Assembly: GCA_017607445.1 (NCBI GenBank)
Contig: JAEVHH010000005.1
Span: 4,407,001-4,471,000, forward strand
Origin: Histoplasma ohiense
Taxonomy: Eukaryota > Ascomycota > Eurotiomycetes > Onygenales > Ajellomycetaceae
Direction of reading: 5' to 3'
DNA length: 64,000 nt
Under the pieces are notes generated by a model, which saw only the letters and a program-made list of their open reading frames with translations, made no database searches and was not told the DNA's origin. Positions within the stretch are counted from its first letter, which is position 1, and each line of letters starts with the position of its first letter. Positions 48,601-60,347 of the stretch are shown here, one piece after another. The translations under genes and the position numbers were made by a program.

Positions 48601-49310
48601 CTTAATGAGCTCAATTGTATGATCTATATCAGATTCTTGATGAGAGGGAAGCTTTTCAGCTTCTTTCTTGTTGAATACATCTGCAAAGTCTTTGTATGAT
48701 TTGAGTAGTTCCTTGTGTGGTTTCTTGAAGTCTTTAGATTCTAACTTTTCTAACACTTTCTTGATATCTGTCATGCTAGCAGTGAACACTTGAACATTCT
48801 TCTTCTCATGCATTTGATGAATTAGTAGTTTGTATGCTTCTGCTGATATCTGAGTGAGATCAGCAGTTCTATCAACATTCTTCTTGTAAATATGATTGTC
48901 TTCTGAAAAAATAAGACAGTGATTGCATGCATTCAACAAGGTTCCAAATTCTGTGAGTTATGATAGACTGAGCATTAGGTTGTACTCAAGGTCTTGTATT
49001 TTGTATGTGTATACATTCTTTTTCTCATGTTCTTCTACATTGACATTAAATCTTATCATGTTGTAGAAGGTGGATCCTCTGAGGCTGTCAAATCCACTGA
49101 GTTTATATGATTTGAGAAAGAGAATATGCTGAAGCTTATGCTTCTCAATCAGCTGAATGTCTATAAGAGTATAGTGAAGGAAACCACTGTCTATCATTGC
49201 TTGTATGTTGACTAAGCTATTTACAATGACAGAGATCATGATTGTGTTCACTTGCATCTTCTGCTTGAATCTTCAGCTAGCTTTCTGCTTTTTGAGCTCT
49301 TGTCTATATT
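45679..49310 (-). pseudogene. pol of element 1F (broken)
   Basis: Protease MIDSGF (48958-49257), linker (48571-48939), RT box YMNN near 48105-48118. RNase H is largely open (47362-47808, includes TDTSDYIVDGALMQYD and INHKNLEYFT). Integrase and chromodomain follow. Confidence 0.9.
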
Positions 49311-50342
49311 TTAGAGCAAGAGCTCATCTTTTCCCTGTTCTTGTCTATCCACAGACAACACAGCATTCATGTGTGTGGGGGATTTACTCAGAGTGATTGC
49401 ATTCAGACATTGATTTGCAAAGTGCTCTGACTTGTTGCAGTGTATGCAGACTTCTCTGACAATTCAGTCAGCAGTGTTCTTCTCTGAGATGTTAGAGACT
49501 CTCAGACAGCTTGTGTTCATATGTGAGACTCAGTTCATTGATTCTGATTCAGAGACAGAGAGTGCTGCAGAGTGGTTTGAGATGTATGTATTTGTTTGAT
49601 GAAATCCTCTACAATTTTGAAGTGTGCAGAACTGAGACAGATTGTTGTTCAACAGATGAAAATCAGCACAGAATTTGCTGTATATTGAGAGTTTTGAATG
49701 CTCTATACTTTGATTATACAACTGAAAGTTCAAGTTCTTGAACAATATGTTGATTTTGATAGTGTTGTCTCAGTCTTGCCCACCTGCTTCTAGAAGCTTG
49801 TGATTGAATTCAGAAAGATAAGTTGTCAATGCAACATTCATCTGATGAGTTTGATTAAGCCAGTCTAATGTCTTGGCTTGAAGTGTAGAATTGAGGAAAA
49901 GAGAGTTGAGTTGTTGAAAGACTAGCTCTGATGTACACTGATGATTCTGACAATGACTCATTCAGAATTGGAATTTTGCTAACACATCACCATTCAATCT
50001 GCTATGAATATACCACACTTGATTGGATAGTGAGTCTATTGCTTGTTCATTGATGTTCAATTTGGCATTCACTTTTGACTTCCACATGAGATAGAGTGCT
50101 AGATCTCTCTTGTATTTGTTGAGGATTGAAAGCTTCTCTCTTGAAGGCTTTTCATGAGATGTGAGTGTAGAAGAAACAGTGAATATGAAAGTGTTCATCT
50201 CAGCAAATTGTTGTTGTAATTCAGTCATCTGTAGCATCTGCTGCTGAAGAATGCTTTGTAGATCTAAGTTATCATCTACTGTGTTTGAGTGTGGTGGGTG
50301 TTTGTAGAATTGTTTGTAGTTCATTTTGATATCTAAGAATAT
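49311..50342 (-). pseudogene. gag of element 1F (start codon lost, broken)
   Basis: Same 1,032-bp extent as other copies, but the first ATG is ATA at 50342. The next in-frame ATG (MNYKQF) is at 50324. Open at 49962-50399 and 49770-49961, with a TGA at the Trp of FQxWMSH between them. Confidence 0.87.
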
Positions 50343-50700
50343 GTAATAATAAAAAAAGAAAAAGAAATACTTGTAGGCATTTGATTCTCTTGCAGACACT
50401 ATTCACAGTATTGCAGTGCTAAGCTTTGTCAAGCTTCTTTGTAAATGCTATTCACAGTGTTATGATTTGTAGACACTCAGACCTTGTAGAACATGGTTGA
50501 TTGTGTTTTGAATGCTTAGACACAACAGTCTATATAACTAATGATGAAGGCACTCAGACCCATGAGAGATCTCTTGTAATGACTAGACACTCAGATCTGT
50601 AAATGATGCACTCAGATGTAAGAACTAATAACAATGCACTCAGATGTAAGAATTAATAATGAGACACTTGAGTCTTAAACACAGAAGAATCAATTTGTAA

Positions 50701-51233
50701 TGTAACAGACATACTTTGATTAATGATCTAGCACTATTCTAATACAGATTATGAATTGATTAGAAAAAGAAAGAGAAAAGAAATCAGAAGAAAAGATTGT
50801 ATGAAGAGAGTTCTTATAGAGAAAAGTTCAGAGTGAAAGAATATCAGAAGTCACTCCACAGTGAAGTGTGGAGCAGAAGAACATTAAAAGATATGTATAA
50901 AAATTGTTAGAAACTACACAAGTGCAGAGTGTGAAGTGAGAAAATCATTGAGAACTATATGAAAGAATTGTTAGAGACTATATAAGTGTGGAACACAGAG
51001 TGAGAGAATATTAGAAGCTATGTGAAAGAATCATTAGAGACTATACAAGTGTGAAGCATGGAGTGGAAGAACATTAAGAACTACACAGAAGAATTGTTAG
51101 AAACTATATGAGTGCAGAGCATGAAGCAGAAGAACATTGAGGATTACACAAGATCACAGTGATCAGAAACAAGTGGGTGCAGAAGAGGAGTTGATTGCGT
51201 AAGTTAATTACTAACGGGTGCTAACCCGTCACA
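50701..51233 (-). repeat. 5' LTR of element 1F
   Basis: 533 bp. Three CpGs (GCGTAAG, AACGGG, CCCGTC) in the last 45 bp at the outer edge. The equivalent inward end of the 3' LTR has none. Confidence 0.95.
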
Positions 51234-52109
51234 CTTCTGATTTCTTTGCAAACAGTACAGATACTGCAGTGAATGAGTTGCTAACACAAATGAAGTCTTT
51301 GTCTAGTAATTCATTGAGTATTTTTTATAGAACAAGAAGTTCATTATGTGATATACTGTAGAGAGAATCTCAGAGCAGTTGTGAGTTCTTATCATCTTTT
51401 TTGATAAGCTTAATTGTATAATCTATATTGAGTTCTTAGTGAGAGAGAAGCTTCTCAGCTTCTTTCTCATCAAACACATCTGTGAAGTCTTCATACAATT
51501 CAGATAGTTTTTTGTGTGATTTCTTGAGATCTTTGAATTCTAACTTTTCTAACACTTTTTTGATATTCATTATGCTAGCAGCAAACACTTGAATGTTCTT
51601 CTTCTCATGCACTTGATGAATTAGTAGTTTGTATGCTTCTGCTGATATCTGAATGAGATCAGTGGTTTTATTGACATTCTTCTTGTAAACACAGTTGTCT
51701 TCTGAGAAAATAAGACAGTGATTGTGTGTGTTCAACAAGGTTTCAAATTCTGTGAGCCATGATAGACTGAACATTAGATTGTACTCAAGATCTTGTATTT
51801 TGTATATGTATACATTCTTTTTCTCATGTTCTTCTACATTGACATTAAATCTTACCATGTTGTAGAAGGTGGATCCTCTGAAGCTGTTAAATTCACTGAG
51901 TTTATATGATTTGAAAAAGAGAATACACTGAAGCTTATGCTTCTCAATCAGCTGGGTGTCCATAAGAGTGTAATGAAGAAAATCACTGTCTATCATTGCT
52001 CATACATTGACTAGACTATTTACAATGACAGAGATTATGATTGCATCTGCTTGCATCTTCTACTTGAATCTTCAGCTAGCTTTCTGCTTCTTGAGCTTTT
52101 ATCTGTGTT

Positions 52110-53141
52110 TTAGAGTGAGAGCTTGTCTTTTCTCTATTCTTGCCTGTCCACAGATGACACAGTGTTCATGTGTGTGAGGGGTTTACTTGAGATGATTACA
52201 TTTGAATATTGATTTGTGAAGTGCTCTGACTTGTTGCAGCATATGCAGACTTCTCTGATGATTCAGTCAGCAGTGTTCTTCTCTGAGACATTGAGAACTC
52301 TCAGACAATTTGCATTTATGTGTGGAACTCAGTTCATTGATTCTGATTTGAAGATGGGGAATGCTGCAGAGTGGTTTGAAATGTACACATTTGTTCAGCA
52401 GAATCCTCTGCAATTTTGAAGCATACAGAACTGAGACAGATTGTTGTTCAACAGATAAAGATCAGCACAGAATTTGCTGTATATTGAGAGCTTCAGACAC
52501 TCTATACTTTGATTATGCAACTGAAAGTTCAAGTTCTTGAACAATATGTTGATCTTGACAGCATTGTCTCAGTCTTGCTCATCTGCTTCTAGAAGCTTAC
52601 AATTGAATTCAGAAAGATAAGTTGTCAATACAACATTCATCTGACAAGTTTGATTAAGCCAGTCTAATATCTTGGCTTGAAGTGTAGGATTGAGAAAGAG
52701 AAAGTTGAGTTGTTGAAAGACTAGCTCTGACATACACTGATGATTCTGATAGTGATTTATTCAGAGTTGAAATTTTACTAACACATCATCATTCAATCTG
52801 CTATGAATATACCATGCTTGATTGAATAGCAAGTCTATTGCTTGTTCATCAATGTTCAATTTGATGTTTGCTTTTGACTTTCACATAAGATAGAGTGCTA
52901 GATCTCTCTCATATTTGTTGAGAATTGAGAGCTTCTCTCTTGAAGACTTTTCATGAAATGTGGGTGTAGAAGAAATGATGAATGTGGAAGTGCTCATCTC
53001 AGCAAGTCATTGTTGCAATTCAGTCATCTGTAGTGTCTGCTGCTGAAGAATGCTTTGTAGGTCTAAGTTATCATCCACTGTGTTTGAATGTGATGGGTGT
53101 TTGTAGAATTGTTTGTAGTTCATTTTGATATCTAAGAACAT
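52110..53141 (-). pseudogene. gag of element 1D (broken)
   Basis: 1,032 bp, MFLDIKMNYKQF start. TGA codons interrupt it, and the Gln-rich helix is retained (LQSILQQQTLQ). Confidence 0.87.
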
Positions 53142-53474
53142 ATAATAATAAAAAAAAAGAAAAAGAAATACTTGTAGACACTCAGTTCTCTTGCAGACAC
53201 TATTCACAGTGTTGTGATGCTAAGCTTTGTCAAGCTTCTTTGTGAACACTATTTGCAGTGTTACAGTTCATAGACACTCAGATCTTATAGAACATGGTTG
53301 ATTATGTCTCAGATGCTTAGATATGATGATCTATATAACTAACAATGAGAACACTCAGACTCATGAGGGATCTCTTGTAATGACTAGACACTCAGATCTG
53401 TAAATGATGCACTCAGATGTAAGAACTAATAATGAGACACTCAGATCTTAAACACAGAAGAAATCAATTTGTAA

Positions 53475-54007
53475 TGTAACAGACATACTTCAATTAACAA
53501 TCTAGCACTATTCTAATACAGATTATGAATTGATTAAAAAAAGAAAGAGAAAAGAAATCAGAAGAAAAGATTGTACAAAGAGGGTTCTTATAGAGGGAAG
53601 TTCAGAGTGAAAGAATATCAGAAGCTGCTCCACAGTGAAGTGCAGAGTGGAAGAACATTAAGAACTACACAGAAGAATTGTTAGAAACTACACAAGCACA
53701 GAGTATGAGATGGAAGAATCATTGAGAGCTACACAGAAGAATTGTTAGAGACTATACAAGCACAGAATATGAAGTGAAAGAATGTTAGAAGCTACACAGA
53801 AGAATTGTTAGAGACTATATAAGTGTGAAGCACAGAGTGAAAGAATGTTAAGAGCTACACAGAAGAATTGTTAGAAACTATATGAGCACAGAGCACAGAG
53901 CAAAAGAACATCAAGAGTTACACAAGATCACAATGGTCAGAAACAAGTGGGTGTAGAAGAGGAGTTGATTGCATAAGTTAATTACTAACAGATGCTAACC
54001 CATCATA
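53475..54007 (-). repeat. 5' LTR of element 1D
   Basis: 533 bp, ending CATCATA (terminal CACA changed). Followed by TSD CTAGA. Confidence 0.92.
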
Positions 54008-54384
54008 CTAGAGACATATAATAATAAAAAAAAAAGAAAAAGAAAAAGAAATACTTGTAGACATTTGATTCTCTTACAAATACTATTTACAGTGTTGTAA
54101 TGCTAAGCTTTGTCAAGCTTCTTTGTGAATGCTATTCACAGTGTTATGATTTGTAGACACTCAGACCTTGTAGAATATAGTTGATTGTGTCTCAGACATT
54201 TAGACATGACAGTCTATATAACTAATGATGAGAGCATTCAGACTCACAAGAAATCTCTTATAACAACTAGACATTCAGATCTGTAAACAATGCACTCAGA
54301 TATAAGAACTGATAACAATACACTCAGATGTAAGAACTAATAACAAAACACTCAGACTTTAAATGCAGAAGAATCAATTTGTAA

Positions 54385-54811
54385 TGTAACAGATATATTT
54401 TGATTAACAATTTGATACTATTCTAATTACAAATTACAAATTGATTAAGAAAAGAAAGAGAAAAGAAATCAGAAGAAAAGATCATACAAAGAGAATTCTT
54501 ATAGAGAAAAATTTGAGATGAAAGAATATCAGAAGCTGCTTCACAGTGAAGTATGAAGTGAAAGAATATTAAAGACTACATAAAAGAATTGTTAGAAACT
54601 ACACAAATGCAGAGTGTGAGGCAGAAGAATCATTGAAAGCTACATAAAAGAATTGTTAGAAACTATATAAATATGAAATATGAGATGAAAGAATCATTGA
54701 AAGCTATGTGAAAGAATTGTTAGAAATCATACAAGTGTAAAGTGTGGAATGAGAGAATCATTGAAAACTACATGAAAGAATTGTTAGAGACTATATGAGT
54801 GTGGAATATAG
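54385..54811 (-). repeat. 5' LTR of element 1C, truncated by element 2A
   Basis: First 427 bp of a family-1 LTR, CpG-free, then TGTAAG of element 2A. The primer-binding complement (ATTACAAATTGATT) is intact. The 1C leader lies at 54013-54384. Confidence 0.88.
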
Positions 54812-55193
54812 TGTAAGCAGCGGTATGAGAATTAGCTGCTTATATCACAAGAAGTTCTTAAGACTCTGCAAGGATTAAGTTGTAGAAGATAATACAGTAA
54901 TATATCAGAGAGAATTTGAATTAATATCAATATTATAGAATATAGAAGTCAAATTAAAACAGAATGATTCACTGACCTCTAGAAGATTAAATCAGCTGCT
55001 ATCTATATACACAGTATCATAAACAGATCGAACTTGCTATGATGTAGATGATGTAGTATGATGCAAGTGGCAAGATAATGCCTTGATTTCAAACCTGATA
55101 TGACATTGATGGTGCTATATTCAGTGATGTCATATCTTTAGAGCAATCATCAATTTCAGTCTAGCACTGATAACTTAGTGCAGATTTCTTACA
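54812..55193 (-). repeat. 3' LTR of element 2A
   Basis: 382 bp, TGTAAGCAGC ... TTTCTTACA, sharing 6-bp inverted ends TGTAAG/CTTACA. One CpG (AGCGG) near the outer edge. Sequence unrelated to the family 1 or 3 LTRs. Confidence 0.88.
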
Positions 55194-55653
55194 ACTGCCC
55201 CCTCTGAAAGAGCTGCTGTCCCAGCAGGCCAAAAAATCATAGAATAATTGTAGATAATTCATAGTAACAAGCAACAGTGAATCTTTGTTGTTTCACTGAT
55301 AACACAAAACTCATAGAAGTAAATAGAATCATAACTGACAATACAGAAGTAAATAGAATTATAGAACACATGATTTCACAAAGAATATAGAGAATCAGAA
55401 CCTCTGAGCAAATTCTGATTCTAGTAAGCTATCAAGAGATTTCTTCCCCTGTCTCTGCCATTGATATTTTGAAGAAAGAATGTAAGTAATCACTAGAGAA
55501 CTGATGAGTTATTGATATAGAAACATTTGTTAACAGTAAAAGTAGTTTTTTAACAATATTTTCCAGAGAAATCCTCAGCCAGTAAGTATTGTGTTGCTTT
55601 GTCTCTATTTCTAGTAAGGGGTTGCTAACTTGTTTTGAATAGAATCAGATATT
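55194..55653. other. 3' non-coding segment of element 2A
   Basis: Polypurine tract of the element (minus sense) at 55194-55210, then sequence upstream of the antisense frame. GTAAGT at 55482-55487 with a later CTGAT and AG looks like a weak intron, but no exon before it is recognisable. Confidence 0.4.
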
Positions 55654-56469
55654 ATGTTGTTTACTCTAGTTAATCAGCAAATCCAGGATTTTGTCACTGA
55701 GAAGAACATCACAGCTGATTCTGCAATGGAAAAAATTCTCACAGAGAATGTATCCATGGAACTGTGTGAAGAAATCAATGAGCAACTGAAAGAGGAGTGG
55801 TACACTCACAGCCTGAAGCTGAAGAGTTGTGTTCACTGTTTTAAATTGATAGAAGATGTTTCTCTTTGTGTCTGAAAAGTGGCATTTAAGAACTGTAAAA
55901 GATGCCATATGAATCAATCCCATTGTGATCCCATGAGTTTATCAAAAGGATATCAAAGGTTTTTAACAATAAGATTAACACTGGAATAGGTTCCCTCACA
56001 TTTCAAAGAACAAGCAATGGCATTAGAGGCATTATTTCAGAAGAATCTGAGAAAATACTCTGAATTGTTAGCAATGCAGAAGCAATTTGTGAAGGAACTC
56101 AGTGTGTATTACTTATTTGAACATAATAAGATTGACAGAGACATTCTCAGTGCTTCACAGTGTTGAAAGACCTGTGTTGCTGCTGACAGAATCTCTATCA
56201 AGGGAAAATCTGTTGCTGTGTCAGTCTCTGCTGCTCTCTCTGCTTTTTCTGCTGCTGCTTCTGTGGTTGTACTGAACTCATCCCCTGCCCCCGAAGTTCT
56301 TGCGATTCTGCAGCGGATTGAAACCGCTCAGAAAGAAATGAACAAAAAAATGGAAAAAATGATTACATGGATGGGGGAGATGGCCCAGAATATTGAATGC
56401 TTGGAGATGACATTTTATACAGTACATATAACCAAAAGAATTTCACTAGCTAATTGCTACAGATTGTAG
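55654..56469 (+). pseudogene. antisense zinc-finger-like gene in element 2A (broken by three stops)
   Basis: Function unknown. It runs on the plus strand, opposite to pol, between the chromodomain and the 3' LTR. One frame of 272 codon positions from ATG 55654 to TAG 56467 has stops only at 55873 (TGA), 55987 (TAG) and 56164 (TGA). It contains CVHCFK (from 55828) and CKRCHMNQSHC (to 55926), the same C-x2-C-x-K ... C-x2-C-H-x5-C pattern as in the antisense gene of 3B. Downstream are a helical region (FKEQAMALEALFQKNLRKY), an Ala/Ser-rich stretch and a predicted coiled coil (LQRIETAQKEMNKKMEKM). Four CpGs survive in 40 bp near 56290-56330. Confidence 0.6.
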
Positions 56470-56809
56470 TTGATAGAAAGAATCAGGAAAATTGAAAGAG
56501 AATTTGATATCATGAAAGAAGAATAAATTATAGACAGTGTTCTGAAGGGTTCTTTGAGTGTTTTTTTTTTTTTTTTTTTTTAAATAGTTTTTTCACTAAG
56601 GGCATAATGCTCAGAATAATATCTTGGTTCTTTGCTTTTTCCTTCCAATCAGGGTTCAAAATCATATCATAGCCTCATTAAACTCCTAAAACCTTGCAGG
56701 ATAAAAAGGAGAAGAGTGTCACTAAGCTTCAAGAATCTTTCACAGTTCAAAGCAGAAGTATAGATAAGTAGAAACTCCAAAATCTTTATAGAAAAAAATA
56801 GAAGAACTA
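56470..56809. other. spacer between antisense frame and pol end of element 2A, with T21 tract
   Basis: Contains an uninterrupted run of 21 T (56561-56581), i.e. A21 in pol sense, about 230 nt past the pol stop. No reading frame recognised. Confidence 0.5.
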
Positions 56810-59800
56810 CTAATATTGTGTTCTGAAATACTTCTTCTTAACAAGAGATTGATTTTGATTTACCTTCTCATATTCTTTGAGAAGGTTACAGGAATTCAAA
56901 AGGTTATTAAAGGATTTCCAAGTGTTCTCAGTATTAGAATATCCTTTCCACTTGACAAGATATTGCTCCTTATTACAGTGCAATCATTTATTCAAAATGG
57001 CTTCAACAAAATATTCTGTTTCATCTTTGAGTAGAATATCAGAAGATTTCTTAGGTTCTTCATCTGATCTCTGATAATAGAGTTTCAACAAAGTAACATG
57101 AAAGACAGAATGCATAGATCCAAAGATTCTTGAAAGATCTAGTCAATATACTTGTGATTCAATGATGTTCAGAATTGTAAACAGTTCAAACCATTTATCT
57201 TCAAGCTTGCAGCAAGATCTAGAAGTTGTTATATTCATGAAAGATAGAAGAACTTGATCTTCAATGACAAAGAATTTCTCTTGATGTCTTCTGTTATAGT
57301 ATTCTGCTTGCTTTTCAAAGGATTTTTGAACTTTGACTTGAAGATTGCTTTGTATCTCTTGTAATTTCTTCACCCTTGCTGTAGCTAAGAGCTCAAGATC
57401 AATAGAGGTTACAGATTCAGATTCTTTATCAATTACCTCTCTCAGTGAAACAGAATCATAATCTAGTAGTGCTCAAAACAGTGACATATCAATAGATGCT
57501 TGAGAAACAGAATTGTAGACAAATTGTGCCTGTGGAAGTAGATCCACTCAGTTATTCTGATGATAGTTTGAGTATGCTCATAAATAGTTCTCTAATGTTT
57601 GGTTCTGACATTCCATTTGTCCATTGGTTTGAGGGTGGAATGCCGTACTCAGATTGCACTTAACTTGTAAATAATAACAGAATGTTGATCAGTAGTGACT
57701 GGTAAACAACTTATCTCTATCAGATATGATAGATGAAGGTGAACTGTAATCACTTAGAATAGCATCTATGAACAACTCTGCAAAATCAGAAGCAGTAATT
57801 GAAGTCATGCAAGGGAAGTACTTAGCTAGTTTAGTATAGCAATCCAGTATGATCAAAATACTATCATAGATGATTCCCTTTCAAATTACTGGTGGTAATC
57901 CAATGATGAAATCCATAGCAAGAGAACTGAACAGTCTAGTAGACATGAGGATTTTGACAAGTTGTCTGTATGATTTATGCCTCTTAGCTTTAACATGCTG
58001 GCAGATATCACACTCTCTGATGTATGTTTCAATGTCTTTTCAGAGCATATTCCAGTAATATTTGCAACATAGAAGCTCTAAGATTCTGGCAATACTAAAG
58101 TGGCCTGCTCAGAGGTCATCATGATATATTCATAATAACTTCTGAATGATTGCTTTGCTAGAGGGAATGTAGATAGCATGATTGCAATGTAGAAGTCCAC
58201 AATCTTCATCTACTCATCAGATGATTGAAGAATCTCCAGAGATATCAGAGACTTCTCTAAGAGTTTCAGACTCCACACTATTCTCAACTTCTTGACTTCA
58301 AGTTACAGTAAAGATGTCCCTCTTCTGTAATTCTTTAATGAAGTCTAGAAGCTGATTAGTAGGCAGTTTGTGGTCTGTTTCATTCTCAGCAGCTTTCATT
58401 ACTGCTAGATATGGCATGAGAAGTTCATGATCTTCAATGTCAGTTCCAAAGAAACCTCAGAAACAAGAATACTCTGCAGAACAATCTGAGCTTTTTCATA
58501 CTGAAAATGATTCAGTATCTACTAAGCTGTTCTGATCAGAGTCATGAAATCTCTGATGGATTTTTTTCTGTAGAATCAGCAGCATTGACAGCTTTGAATC
58601 TACATCTCCAGAGGAAATAACATAGTCTGAATGTCTCAAAGATAAATCAGTGGGGTTTAGCTGTTCTGATTGATAGATCATATAGAAATCATAAGCAGAT
58701 AGCTCTTCCACTCAATGCATTTGATGATTGTTCAAGCTTTTGATACTAAGAAAGTATTTCAGATTATCATGATCAGTTATGATCTGAATTGAGTACAGAT
58801 TACCTTGCAGATAGTGTCATCAGTGATGAAATGATGCCACTATAGTCAGAAGTTTCAAATCATGAATGTCATAGTTTCTAGAAGCTTCAGAAAGCTTCTG
58901 TGAAAAGAATGCAATGAGCCTCCACTCTTTTCTTTGAGTAGACATTGAATTATCTATATCTTTGCTTCATTCTGATGCTATTTCCATAGCTTTTTGATAG
59001 GTTTCTGATACTGGTTCTAGACATTGAGATAGAATACCAGCAATTCCATCCTTGCTTGCATCCATTTCAACTTGGGTTTCCTTCCGCGGATTATAATGAA
59101 TCAGTAGAATAGCTTGTGCAAATGCTTCTTTCAAATTTACAAAAGCTTTTCTTGCTGAATCACTAAGTTGGAACTTAGTTTGCTTATCTGTAGCATTTCA
59201 AAGAAGATCTGTAAGAGATGCAGCTATCCATGAAAAAGCATATATGAATCTGTGATAAAAGTTCGCAAATTCTATGAAAACTTGAATATCACAGACATCT
59301 TTAGATTCCGGTCAATTTAGAATAGTTTCAACTCAGTTGCGATCCATGGCTATACCAGTAGGTGATACAATATAGCCAAGAAATTCAACCTCAGTAGTGA
59401 AAAAGATGCATTTGCTTTCCTTAGCATAAAGTCAATATTTTTGTAAGCATTCAAAGATTAATCAGAGGTGTTTTGTATGGTCTTCAGTATTTTGAGAATA
59501 GATAAGAATGTCATCAAGATAAACAATGCAACAGATATCAACTAGACCTTTCAGCACTTCATTGATATAAGATTGAAATGTAGCAGAAGCATTACAGAGC
59601 CTCATAGACATAACTCAGAATTTGTAGCTGCTGTATTGAGTTCAAAACACTGTTTTCCATTCATCTCCTTCTGCTATTCATATGTGGTAGTAGGCATCTT
59701 GAAGATCTATTTTAGAGAAGATGATAGTGCTCTGTAATTGATCTAACATTTCTTCAATGCAGAGGATTGAATATCAATCCTTTATAGTTATCTTGTTAAG

Positions 59801-60347
59801 GCCTCGATAATCTACACAAAGGCATAGAGTTCCATTCTTTTTCTTTGTGAATACAATAGATGCAGCAGCAGAGCTCTTTGTAGAATGAATCCACTGCCAT
59901 GACAGCATTTCTTCTAGATATTTGTGTAAGGCATCTAGTTCTGCTATTGAGAGATTGTATAAAGATTCATAAGGGGATTCCTTTCCATCTTGCAATCAAA
60001 TATGATGTGATATGATGGGGTTCTCATTCAACTTGGCTGCTGCTTCAGCAGAAAAGATATCTTTAAATTCAGTTAAGAGATCTTGTAGATTTTGAGATAA
60101 AGTAGTTTTGTTAATAGAACATAGTCATTTCAAAGAAGATTTGATATTGCTGTTTCAAAAGTAGAGTGGTGTTGTAGATGTTTCTTGTATAGAATGGATA
60201 AATTCTTCTGATTCTGTTATTTCAATCCTAGTATCTCCAATTCAATATCGCCATGATAATGCTTTTCAATTGATTAAAGGATTGACTGTTCATAATCATA
60301 GAAGATCTAGATAAAGGTCTTCATCTGCTAGATTAACAGAATGAAAG
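56810..60347 (-). pseudogene. pol of element 2A: RT-RNase H-integrase-chromodomain (5'-truncated, lightly broken)
   Basis: One frame to TAG 56810-56812. It enters from 60347 in the protease-RT linker. RT has DYRGLNKITIKD intact (59774-59995) and the catalytic box YLDD intact (59510-59521). RNase H follows (MDASKDGIAG, EMEASE region near 59000; open at 58496-58711). Integrase has a CDICQH zinc motif near 58010, MDFIIGLPP, SDRDKLFTS and FHPQTNGQME. A C-terminal GPF/Y-type segment (57143-57373) leads to a complete chromodomain, FVEAILNKEQY ... YLVKWKGYSNTENTW near 56850-57035, with cage Trp present. A modest number of TGA stops interrupt it, some at Arg or Trp positions. Confidence 0.93.

Larger units (their letters stand above)
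45180..51233 (-). mobile_element. Gypsy element 1F (family 1), full length, in 1D
   Basis: 6,054 bp with TSD CTTCT (45175-45179, 51234-51238). LTRs are 45180-45691 (512 bp, with about 22 bp deleted near 45633) and 50701-51233 (533 bp). Outer LTR ends keep CpGs, inner ends do not. Confidence 0.96.
36336..52109 (-). pseudogene. pol of element 1D (36336-36716, 42799-45179, 51239-52109), broken
   Basis: Three segments separated by elements 1E and 1F. The upstream segment has protease MIDSDF and linker (open at 51436-51996, the longest open pol stretch of family 1). The middle segment has RT with box YMND near 44855, RNase H (44264-44503) and integrase. The last segment has the chromodomain end. 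Besides the insertions, TGA codons interrupt the frame. Confidence 0.88.
35816..54007 (-). mobile_element. Gypsy element 1D (family 1), host of 1E and 1F
   Basis: TSD CTAGA at 35811-35815 and 54008-54012. Its own sequence is 35816-36716, 42799-45179 and 51239-54007. LTRs are 35816-36348 and 53475-54007 (533 bp each). Element 1E sits in the integrase/chromodomain part and 1F near the start of RT. Removing both restores a co-linear family-1 element of about 6.05 kb. Confidence 0.95.
24399..54811 (-). mobile_element. Gypsy element 1C (family 1), host of 1B and 1D, 5' LTR cut by 2A
   Basis: Minus orientation. Its own sequence is 24399-24831, 30993-35815 and 54013-54811. Element 1B sits in its 3' LTR and element 1D (itself holding 1E and 1F) sits 10-15 bp upstream of the gag codons MNYK. 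Joining across both TSDs gives a co-linear family-1 element. Its 5' LTR is cut at 54811 by element 2A, so its outer right end is not visible. No CpG remains at its left outer edge, consistent with it being the oldest family-1 element of the nest. Confidence 0.93.
54812..60347 (-). mobile_element. Gypsy element 2A (family 2), 5' part cut by 1G
   Basis: Minus-orientation chromovirus with a 3' LTR at 54812-55193. Next comes a polypurine tract (ACTGCCCCCTCT on plus), an antisense gene remnant, then pol up to 60347, where element 1G is inserted (bases GAAAG precede 1G). Its 5' LTR, gag and protease are not in view. It is clearly less mutated than family 1 although 1G is younger than it: it keeps CpGs, Trp codons and the RT YLDD box. 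Confidence 0.93.

Noticed and set aside
55482..55536. Intron upstream of the antisense frame in 2A
   Set aside because: GTAAGT is present, but the acceptor choice is ambiguous (39 or 55 bp), and no upstream exon is recognisable.
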